Source: Bacillota bacterium
Lineage (GTDB): Bacteria; Bacillota; Clostridia; Oscillospirales; Acutalibacteraceae
Reading direction: 5' to 3'
Assembly: GCA_023420245.1 (NCBI GenBank)
Contig: JAEZWL010000073.1
Span: 1-5,332 of the forward strand
DNA length: 5,332 nucleotides
A program made the translations under genes and the position numbers. Below the pieces are notes generated by a model. It was not told the origin of the DNA, made no database searches, and saw only the letters and a program-made list of their open reading frames with translations. Shown here piece by piece: positions 1 through 5,332 of the stretch (the first letter of the stretch is position 1; every line of letters starts with the position of its first letter).

Positions 1-3
1 TTC

Positions 4-32
4 ATTATACACTTATCCTTCCCGCTTGTCCA
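4..32 (-). promoter_or_regulatory. Predicted sigma-A-type promoter reading leftwards out of the window
   Basis: On the minus strand a TGGACA −35 box (27–32, one mismatch to TTGACA) is followed, after a spacer of exactly 17 bases (10–26), by a perfect TATAAT −10 box (4–9). The site lies in the AT-rich gap after mfd and points the same way as mfd, so it would drive the next gene beyond the left edge. The start point should fall just outside the window, so neither the transcript nor its gene can be seen. In related Firmicutes this position often holds a foldase-type peptidyl-prolyl isomerase or spoVT, but that is family knowledge and cannot be checked here. Confidence 0.6.
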
Positions 33-82
33 GTAGACATAAATGTTGAAATTGTGAACGTTACGTGAAAGGAATTTCTGTT

Positions 83-3000
83 TTAGCTTTTAATATTGTC
101 GGAAACTGATTTTTCCGCATCTTTGCCGATGATTGTTAAAAACTCGCTGAGGGTATCGAGCGGAGTTGCGCCGGGCAGGATTTTTACGCTGAGATACGGC
201 TTTGCGCCGGCGTTCAGCATTACGCGGGAACGCAGGGCGGCAATCAGCGCGCTGACCTGCTTCATATCGATCTGCTTCTTATAGAGCAGTAGCACGTCAT
301 TCTGCTGCTTGATTTCGTAAATGCCCAGTTCAGAGGCGAGGTTCCGTAAAAGTGCAACCTCAATTAATCCGTTTACACTCTCCGGCGGCTCGCCGAAGCG
401 GTCGATCAGCTCATCGGTAACGTCGAGCGCGTCCTCACGGGTGCGAATATCCGCAATGCGGCGGTAAACCTCCAGCCGCTGGCTGAGGTTTTCAATGTAG
501 CTTTCGGGGATATGCGCCTGAACCTGCATATCCACCAGGCATTCCGCGTCGTACTCCTGCGGGTTTTCGCCCTTTTCACGGCTGATTGCCTCCGCCAGCA
601 AATGCAGGTACATATCGTAGCCGACCGCCTCCATATGCCCGTGCTGTTCGCCGCCGAGGATGTTGCCCGCGCCGCGGATTTCCAGGTCGCGCATGGCGAT
701 TTTAAAGCCGGAGCCGAATTCGGTAAACTCGCGGATGGCAGAAAGGCGCTTCTGCGCGATTTCAGTAAGCACCTTGTTCGGAGTAAAGGTTAGGTAAGCG
801 TAAGCGCGGCGGTTGGAACGCCCCACACGCCCGCGAATCTGGTGCAGCTGCGAAAGCCCCATATGGTCGGCGTTCTCAATAATCAGCGTGTTCGCGTTCG
901 GCACATCCACGCCGGTTTCGATGATCGTGGTGCAAACAAGCACGTCGATCTCATGCTCGATCAGGCGGCGCCAAACCTCAGAAAGCTCCTGCTCGTTCAT
1001 TTTGCCGTGTCCGAAGCCGACGCGCGCCTCCGGAACCTCCGCCTGTATCCGCGCGGCGGTGCGCTCGATGGTTGCGACGTCGTTGTGCAGGTAGTACACC
1101 TGCCCTCCGCGCCGGAGCTCCCGCCGGATGGCCTCGGCGACCAGCCCGTTGTCGTGCTCCAGAACATAGGTCTGCACGGGATGGCGGTCGTGCGGCGCTT
1201 CTTCAATGACGCTCATATCGCGGATGCCCGAAAGCGCCATGTTCAGGGTACGCGGAATCGGCGTGGCGGAAAGGGTCAGGACATCAACGTTTTTACACAG
1301 GGATTTTAGCTTTTCCTTCTGCGCCACACCGAAACGCTGCTCCTCATCGATGATGACCAGCCCCAAATCGCGGAATACCACATCCTTGGAAACAAGGCGG
1401 TGGGTTCCGATCACCATATCAACCTCTCCGCGCTTAATGCGGCGGATGATCTCCTCCTGCTGCTTCGGCGTGCGGAAGCGGGAAAGCAGCTCGACCCGAA
1501 CCGGGTAGCCCTCCATCCGCTTGGTGATGGTCTGGTAATGCTGCCACGCCAGAATGGTTGTGGGCACCAGCATGGCGCACTGCTTGGAATCGGTCACGCA
1601 TTTGAACGCGGCGCGGAGCGCCACCTCTGTCTTTCCGAAGCCAACATCGCCGCAAAGCAGCCTGTCCATCGGTGGCTCCTGTTCCATATCCGCCTTGATT
1701 TCTTCAATACACCGAAGCTGATCCTCGGTTTCGTCGAACTCAAAATGGGATTCAAAATCATGCTGCCATTCGGTATCCTGCGGGAACGCGTGCCCCTTTG
1801 CCTGCATCCGGTCGGCATAAAGCTTAATCAGCTCCTTTGCCATATCCTTCACAGCAGAGCGCACCCGCGCCTTTGCCTTCTGCCAATCGGTGCCGCCGAG
1901 GCGGTGCAGCTTGACGGAAGCGTCCTCTCGCGGACCGATATATTTTGAAACCATATCAAGCTGGGTAACAGGAACATAAAGGGTATCGTTTTTGGCGTAT
2001 CTCACCTTTATATAGTCTTTTACAATGCCGTGCATATCGAGCTTGTGGATTCCCTCGAATACGCCGATGCCGTGTGCGGTGTGTACCACATAGTCGCCGG
2101 GGGTAAGCTCGGCAAGGCTGTAGATTTCCTGACTGTTCCTGCTCCGCTTCGCCTTTCTGGTCTTGCTGACAACCAGTCTGCCGTGCGTAATCAGCCCGAA
2201 AAATGCGCCCGGATATTCCAGCCCGGCGGAAAGCGCCCCGGTGGTAACGACCACGGTGCCGCGCTCGATCTGCTCCAGGTTTTCCACATAGGTCGCGTTG
2301 ATTCCGTGTGCGTGCAAATCTGCCGCGACCGTCATCGCGCTTCTTTCGTTACCGGCAAGCACGACGCAGGCCCATTTGCCGGCCAGCATCGCCTGCAAAT
2401 CCTCTGCCAGCAGTTGGGTGCTCCCGCCCCAGACGGAAAGCTGGCGAACCGTGATGTTCAGCAGGGTTTGAACCGGGGTATCGTAGCTTCCCCGGACAAA
2501 GGTATCCATGTAAACCGCGCCGTGCTCCATCCGCTCGAGCGCATAAGCCCAGTCGCCGCTGAAGGTATCCAGCCCGCGACAGAGCGTGCCGTCCGAAAGA
2601 TATTCCTTGATGTCCTCGCCCCACTGCCACAGCGTACTGCGGATGCGCTCCTTTGCTTTGGACGGTTCGCTTACAAACAACAGCATATCCGGCGATTGAT
2701 AATCAAACAGGGTCGCCGTGCTTTCATACAGAAACGGGATAAATTTATCGGCACAGCCAAGGTGCAGACCCTTTTCCAGCTTTTCGGCCTGCGCCGCTAA
2801 AACTTCCTTTGCCGCCGGGGCGGTCTTACCGCGCAGGGAAGCCGCGTGTTTTTCAATTCTCTTTGCCAGCAGGGCGGGGTTATCAATCAGCGCTTCCACC
2901 GACGGCGCAAGCGTGATCTGCCGGATGGTTTCCGTACGCCGCTGTGTTTCTAAATCAAACAGAGAGATCGTATCGATTTCATCGCCCCAGAATTCCACTC

Positions 3001-3571
3001 TCGCCGGAGAGGCGGCGTCCGGCGTAAAAATATCCAGTATCCCCCCGCGCTGGGAAAACTGTCCGGTACCGTCAATCTGCGCCGCGCGTTCATAGCCGCA
3101 TGCGGCGAGCGCGTCCAGCACCTGCCGCATCGGAATGGTCTGTCCGGTTTTGAGGGTGATGGTGCGTTTTTTCAGCTCCAGAGGAGGGATGGTGTATTGC
3201 AGGGCGGCATCCATACAGCAGATAACCGCGTCGCACTCCCCGTTGAGAATCCGCTCAAGAACCTGTAGGCGCTGGTGCTCGTATTCGTGGCTGCTCCCCG
3301 CGGTATCGCGGAAATTGAAGTCGCGCACCGGGTAAAACAGCGGCTTCATGCCCATGGAGGAGAGATCGTCGCAGAAACGCTGCGCTTCGCTCTCGTCCCC
3401 GGCAACAACAAAAGCCCTGCGTTCCAGTTTGGCGCAGAGCGAATAAATAAGATTGGCTTTGTGAATGCCGGAAACTCCGGTTATCGCTGCGGGCAGCGCG
3501 GAGTTTTTCACGGCCTCTTCCAGACTTTTGAACTCAGCCAGCCCGCTGATGGCATTGGTTAAAAATTTCAT
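83..3571 (-). CDS. mfd: Transcription-repair coupling factor Mfd (complete)
   Basis: Mfd is a cytoplasmic ATP-driven DNA translocase. It binds RNA polymerase stalled at lesions, pushes it off the DNA and recruits UvrA for nucleotide excision repair. The predicted protein has 1162 residues, close to E. coli Mfd (1148) and B. subtilis Mfd (1177). Numbered from the ATG, the domains are as follows. A UvrB-like N-terminal module lies at about 1–215; its nucleotide loop (GVSGIHKA, ~32–39) lacks GKT, as is normal for Mfd, and the conserved RGGILDIF stretch sits near 175–182. A CarD-like RNA polymerase interaction domain lies at ~489–547 and begins LTPGDYVVHTAHGIGVFEG. The RecG-like motor follows, with Walker A GDVGFGKT (641–648), DEEQ box (742–745), SATPIPRT (768–775), IIETGVDVPN (883–892) and QIRGRVGR (911–918). 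The TRCF C-terminal domain (SYIENLSQRLEVYRRIAD onward) covers ~1024–1130. I prefer ATG at 3571 to GTG at 3577 because GGAG lies five bases before the ATG. No frameshift or missing motor motif was seen. It lies downstream of pth and overlaps a small ORF by four bases. Confidence 0.98.
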   Translation of the reverse strand: MKFLTNAISGLAEFKSLEEAVKNSALPAAITGVSGIHKANLIYSLCAKLERRAFVVAGDESEAQRFCDDLSSMGMKPLFYPVRDFNFRDTAGSSHEYEHQRLQVLERILNGECDAVICCMDAALQYTIPPLELKKRTITLKTGQTIPMRQVLDALAACGYERAAQIDGTGQFSQRGGILDIFTPDAASPARVEFWGDEIDTISLFDLETQRRTETIRQITLAPSVEALIDNPALLAKRIEKHAASLRGKTAPAAKEVLAAQAEKLEKGLHLGCADKFIPFLYESTATLFDYQSPDMLLFVSEPSKAKERIRSTLWQWGEDIKEYLSDGTLCRGLDTFSGDWAYALERMEHGAVYMDTFVRGSYDTPVQTLLNITVRQLSVWGGSTQLLAEDLQAMLAGKWACVVLAGNERSAMTVAADLHAHGINATYVENLEQIERGTVVVTTGALSAGLEYPGAFFGLITHGRLVVSKTRKAKRSRNSQEIYSLAELTPGDYVVHTAHGIGVFEGIHKLDMHGIVKDYIKVRYAKNDTLYVPVTQLDMVSKYIGPREDASVKLHRLGGTDWQKAKARVRSAVKDMAKELIKLYADRMQAKGHAFPQDTEWQHDFESHFEFDETEDQLRCIEEIKADMEQEPPMDRLLCGDVGFGKTEVALRAAFKCVTDSKQCAMLVPTTILAWQHYQTITKRMEGYPVRVELLSRFRTPKQQEEIIRRIKRGEVDMVIGTHRLVSKDVVFRDLGLVIIDEEQRFGVAQKEKLKSLCKNVDVLTLSATPIPRTLNMALSGIRDMSVIEEAPHDRHPVQTYVLEHDNGLVAEAIRRELRRGGQVYYLHNDVATIERTAARIQAEVPEARVGFGHGKMNEQELSEVWRRLIEHEIDVLVCTTIIETGVDVPNANTLIIENADHMGLSQLHQIRGRVGRSNRRAYAYLTFTPNKVLTEIAQKRLSAIREFTEFGSGFKIAMRDLEIRGAGNILGGEQHGHMEAVGYDMYLHLLAEAISREKGENPQEYDAECLVDMQVQAHIPESYIENLSQRLEVYRRIADIRTREDALDVTDELIDRFGEPPESVNGLIEVALLRNLASELGIYEIKQQNDVLLLYKKQIDMKQVSALIAALRSRVMLNAGAKPYLSVKILPGATPLDTLSEFLTIIGKDAEKSVSDNIKS

Positions 3572-3681
3572 GAGCACTCCAGCTTTTTATTCGGAAACAG
3601 CAGGGAGAAATCCCTCGCCGCCCGTGAAGTCAAATTTACGGAGAAATCGGTCTTCGGCTTCTTTTTTATCTCGCTGTTCAT
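3568..3681 (-). CDS. Unrecognised 37-residue ORF between pth and mfd
   Basis: I do not recognise this product. It begins at an ATG 21 bases after the pth stop and ends in TGA overlapping the mfd ATG as ATGA, a layout typical of translational coupling. An in-frame stop lies six bases before the ATG, so no longer version exists. The peptide starts MNSEIKKKPKTD, is basic and lysine-rich at its N-terminus, has a short hydrophobic patch (FSLLF) near residues 25–29, and ends KKLECS; it has no membrane segment or signal peptide. By my count 25 of 37 codons end in G or C, which fits coding DNA in this genome. Against it, no good Shine-Dalgarno sequence precedes the ATG, and an open frame this short can arise by chance. 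In B. subtilis this slot holds fin, an anti-sigma-F factor of about 76 residues with cysteine pairs. This ORF has one cysteine and half the length, so I do not call it Fin. Confidence 0.3.
   Translation of the reverse strand: MNSEIKKKPKTDFSVNLTSRAARDFSLLFPNKKLECS
3577..3580 (-). promoter_or_regulatory. Ribosome binding site of mfd
   Basis: On the minus strand GGAG lies five bases before the ATG at 3571–3569. A GTG in the same frame at 3577 would add two residues, but it overlaps this motif and leaves it no spacing, so the site argues for the ATG. The site lies inside the last codons of the small upstream ORF, a common arrangement for coupled translation. Confidence 0.65.
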
Positions 3682-3702
3682 AGCTTATTATATGCGCGGG
3701 AA

Positions 3703-4314
3703 TTACGAATTATATTTGTTCATCGCTTCGGAGGTCTTTCCTTCCACCATCAACGCGACCGAGGAATACACATGGTCAACGGCTTCCTGCAGACGCTTTA
3801 ATTCCGGCTCGGTAAATCTGGAAAGCACCCAGTCCGCCAAATCCCACTGAGGGCTCGGTTTGGCGCCCGTTCCGATCTTGACGCGGGGAAACGCGTCAGA
3901 CCCGCTTAAATAAATGATATTTTTCATTCCGTTCTGTCCGCCGTCGCTTCCCTTGAGACGGATACGCATCCGACCCGGCTCCAGCGAGATATCGTCGAAC
4001 AGGACGATCACCCGTTCCGGCGGAAGCTTGTAGAAGCTCATCGCCTCGGTAACGCTTTGACCGCTCAGGTTCATATAGGTTGATGGCTTGAGCAGCAGAA
4101 CCTTTTTTCCGCCGATGTGCGCAACCCCGCAGAGTCCCTTGAATTTAATGCGGTCAACCGCTGTGCCCGCTTTTTCGGCAATATAGTCCAGCGCCATGAA
4201 GCCGGCGTTGTGGCGCGTGCCCTCGTACTTGCTCCCCGGGTTGCCGAGCCCGACGATGATATATTCCACCGCGCCTGCCGGCTCGGCGGACCTTGCAAAC
4301 GGATTTCTTAACAA
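3703..4314 (-). CDS. pth: Peptidyl-tRNA hydrolase, bacterial Pth type
   Basis: Pth cleaves the ester bond between tRNA and nascent peptide on peptidyl-tRNAs dropped by ribosomes, freeing the tRNA for reuse; it is a cytoplasmic monomer. From the TTG start chosen here it has 203 residues, against 194 in E. coli. The family motifs are present: VGLGNPG (21–27, with the substrate-binding Asn25), TRHNAGF (33–39, with catalytic His35), YMNLSG (80–85, Asn82), DD (107–108, Asp108 matching the E. coli catalytic Asp93) and GGQNGMKN (125–132, Asn128). The frame stays open upstream to a GTG at 4437, which would give 244 residues. The first ~29 of those are encoded by one copy of the tandem repeat and match nothing expected of Pth. 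TTG at 4314 has AGGAAG eight bases upstream and gives a short lead-in (LLRNPFARSAEPAGAVEYIIVGLG) of a kind I recall from clostridial Pth. GTG at 4323 is a less likely alternative because the AGGAAG motif overlaps it. It lies between prs and mfd on the same strand. Confidence 0.95.
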   Translation of the reverse strand: MLRNPFARSAEPAGAVEYIIVGLGNPGSKYEGTRHNAGFMALDYIAEKAGTAVDRIKFKGLCGVAHIGGKKVLLLKPSTYMNLSGQSVTEAMSFYKLPPERVIVLFDDISLEPGRMRIRLKGSDGGQNGMKNIIYLSGSDAFPRVKIGTGAKPSPQWDLADWVLSRFTEPELKRLQEAVDHVYSSVALMVEGKTSEAMNKYNS

Positions 4315-4322
4315 ATATTTCA

Positions 4323-4328
4323 CTTCCT
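4323..4328 (-). promoter_or_regulatory. Ribosome binding site that decides the pth start
   Basis: On the minus strand AGGAAG is followed by eight bases and then TTG at 4314–4312. The spacing is near ideal and the resulting protein has the expected Pth N-terminus. The competing GTG at 4323 begins on the last base of this motif, so it cannot use it. The far-upstream GTG at 4437 has only a weak AGG before it, and that AGG lies inside the repeat. Confidence 0.5.
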
Positions 4329-4354
4329 GAACGCAGATTTTAGGGTCTTCTCCG

Positions 4355-4520
4355 CCCGGACCTGCCGGTCGGGTCGCGCCTGCGGCGGTCTTCGGCTTAT
4401 TCTCGGGTAAAGGAATAGGGCGGGATGACATACTCACCCCGGACCTGCCGGTCGGGTCGCGCCTACGGCGGTCTTCGGCTTATTCTTGGGTAAAGGAATA
4501 GGGCGGGATGACATACTCAC
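4355..4520. repeat. Two tandem copies of an 83-bp GC-rich unit between prs and pth
   Basis: Positions 4355–4437 and 4438–4520 are direct repeats with a period of exactly 83 bases. They differ at only two places: G/A at 4382 versus 4465 and C/T at 4404 versus 4487. Identity continues four bases past the second unit (4521–4524), then stops. Each copy carries an open frame on the minus strand starting GTG-AGT-ATG and encoding a proline- and lysine-rich stretch (MSSRPIPLP, then KPKTA, then GATRPAGPG). Because 83 is not a multiple of three, the frame of the upstream copy stops at a TGA after 28 residues at the junction (4436–4434), while the other copy runs on into pth. Both substitutions change the amino acid (Ala/Val and Glu/Lys), which does not favour selection on a peptide. 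The unit also holds short inverted repeats, for example 4355–4373 (seven pairs with one bulge) and 4377–4387 (CGCC/GGCG). It could be a local duplication or two copies of a dispersed extragenic repeat family. The window cannot tell which. Confidence 0.93.
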
Positions 4521-4526
4521 CCCGCC
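4502..4526 (-). other. Strong RNA hairpin downstream of the prs stop
   Basis: Read as minus-strand RNA, GGCGGGGTGA and TCATCCCGCC form ten consecutive pairs, one of them G·U, around a five-base loop (GTATG). The stem begins 28 bases after the prs stop codon. The plus-strand reading has an A–C mismatch where the minus strand has G·U, so pairing is complete only in the operon-sense transcript. No run of T follows (CTATTCCTTTA), so it is not a standard factor-independent terminator. It could protect or mark the 3′ end of prs mRNA after cleavage, or weaken read-through into pth. An equivalent but shorter eight-pair stem occurs in the other repeat copy at 4421–4441. Confidence 0.6.
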
Positions 4527-4553
4527 TGAACCTTTAGTTAAATTTTAAAAACA

Positions 4554-5332
4554 TCAGACAAACATGGGGGAAACCGGCTTGTCTTCATAAATGCGCTCGA
4601 TTGCTTCAGCGAACAGCGGAGCAACCGGCAAAATGGTAAAGTTCGGCAGCAGCTTCTCCGGTGTAAGAGGGATGGTATCGAGCAGAATCAGCTCCTTGAT
4701 CACGCTGTTCTTAATGCGATCGATCGCCGGACCGGAAAGCACCGCGTGGGTGGCGCAGGCGGTTACTTCCTTCGCCCCGCCCTTTTCCACAATCGCCGAC
4801 GCCGCGTTGCAGAGGGTACCCGCGGTATCGATCATATCGTCGACCAGAATAACCTTCTTCCCCTTTACGTCGCCGATGATATTCATAACCTCACAGACAT
4901 TTGCCTTTTGGCGGCGCTTGTCCACAATCGCAAGCGGGCATCCGATACGGGCGGCAAAGTTACGCGCTCTTGTAACGGAGCCGAGGTCGGGGGATACCAC
5001 GCAATATTCCTCGGTATTATCCCCGACTCTCTCCTTTAAGAAGGAGGAAAGCAGGGGCGCGCCCAGCAGATGATCCACGGGAATGTTGAAGAAGCCCTGA
5101 ATCTGCGCGGCGTGAAGGTCCATGGTAAGTACACGGTCGGCGCCCGCGGTGGTAATCAGGTCGGCGCAGAGCTTTGCAGAAATCGGGTCGCGGGCTTTGG
5201 CCTTTCTGTCCTGCCGCGCGTAGCCGAAGTACGGCATAACTGCAGTGATTCGGGCGGCGGAGGCGCGTTTCATCGCGTCCACCATGATCAGCAGCTCCAT
5301 CAGGTTGTTGTTGACCGGCGCGCAGGTAGACT
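4554..5332 (-). CDS. prs: Ribose-phosphate pyrophosphokinase (PRPP synthetase), N-terminus cut by window edge
   Basis: Prs transfers pyrophosphate from ATP to ribose 5-phosphate to make PRPP, the precursor of purines, pyrimidines, histidine, tryptophan and NAD. The window holds the last 258 residues, and full-length class I enzymes have about 315, so roughly 55–60 residues are missing. Reading from the edge, the first visible residues are STCAPVNNNLMELLIM, matching the conserved QSTSAPVNDNLMELL region. Other family motifs, numbered from the first visible residue, are YARQDRK (37–43, ATP site), MDLHAAQIQGFF (70–81, with the metal-binding His73), SPDLGSVTRAR (113–123), the flexible catalytic loop DKRRQKANVCEVMN (137–150, with Lys138 and Arg140 conserved) and the PRPP loop VILVDDMIDTAGT (160–172). 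The Met at 5300 is internal and should not be taken as a start. The stop is TGA at 4556–4554. No terminator with a T-tract follows, and pth comes next on the same strand after 239 bases. Confidence 0.97.
   Translation of the reverse strand, partial: STCAPVNNNLMELLIMVDAMKRASAARITAVMPYFGYARQDRKAKARDPISAKLCADLITTAGADRVLTMDLHAAQIQGFFNIPVDHLLGAPLLSSFLKERVGDNTEEYCVVSPDLGSVTRARNFAARIGCPLAIVDKRRQKANVCEVMNIIGDVKGKKVILVDDMIDTAGTLCNAASAIVEKGGAKEVTACATHAVLSGPAIDRIKNSVIKELILLDTIPLTPEKLLPNFTILPVAPLFAEAIERIYEDKPVSPMFV

Noticed and set aside
48..78. Inverted repeat GAAATT/AATTTC after the mfd stop as a possible terminator
   Set aside because: The stem is only six AT-rich pairs with a 19-base loop and no following T-tract on the minus strand, so it does not look like a factor-independent terminator.
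842..2800. Long plus-strand open frames opposite mfd (for example 842–1309, 1400–1948 and 2030–2800)
   Set aside because: They lie antisense to the strongly conserved Mfd coding region, show no recognisable domains, and are expected shadows in GC-rich coding DNA.
3687..3692. TATAAT −10-like box before the small ORF on the minus strand
   Set aside because: No recognisable −35 box lies 16–18 bases upstream (ATATAA-like sequence instead) and there is no extended −10 TG. The surrounding AT-rich bases make a chance match likely. Any start would fall at about the ATG of the small ORF.
4434..4520. A 28-residue ORF in the prs-proximal repeat copy starting at GTG 4520
   Set aside because: It exists only because the repeat frame is open; it ends at the copy junction, and both differences between copies change the amino acid. 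Nothing supports translation, so it is described under the repeat and not listed as a gene.
4591..5073. Plus-strand open frame opposite prs
   Set aside because: It is antisense to conserved Prs motifs and its translation resembles no protein family; it is a shadow frame.

Overview
The window looks like a chromosomal housekeeping segment from a Gram-positive bacterium of the class Clostridia, most likely near the Oscillospiraceae/Ruminococcaceae. This placement is inferred from the gene order prs–pth–mfd (a Firmicutes arrangement, also seen in Bacillus subtilis), from clostridial-looking protein sequences, from fairly GC-rich coding DNA, and from Shine-Dalgarno-type start sites. It rests on no database search. 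All genes lie on the minus strand, so transcription runs from high to low coordinates.

Layout in transcription order: (1) 5332–4554, the C-terminal ~258 residues of ribose-phosphate pyrophosphokinase (prs), whose start lies beyond the right edge. (2) 4553–4315, a 239-bp gap dominated by an 83-bp unit repeated twice in tandem, at 4355–4437 and 4438–4520, with two differences. The unit is GC-rich and can form hairpins. (3) 4314–3703, peptidyl-tRNA hydrolase (pth), probably starting at a TTG codon; the longer ORF reading back into the repeat is probably an artefact. (4) 3681–3568, an unrecognised 37-codon ORF whose stop overlaps the mfd start codon. (5) 3571–83, complete mfd, the transcription-repair coupling factor. 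(6) 82–1, a short AT-rich gap with a good sigma-A-type promoter pointing leftwards to a gene outside the window.

The genes do not form one pathway. Prs makes PRPP for nucleotide, histidine and tryptophan synthesis, Pth recycles peptidyl-tRNA from stalled ribosomes, and Mfd removes stalled RNA polymerase and recruits excision repair. They are probably at least partly co-transcribed, since no convincing factor-independent terminator separates them.

I see no mobile element, CRISPR array, tRNA, rRNA or defence system. The parts not explained by known genes are the tandem repeat between prs and pth, the hairpin that pairs fully only in the operon-sense RNA, and the small ORF before mfd. These are modest leads, not evidence for a new system.
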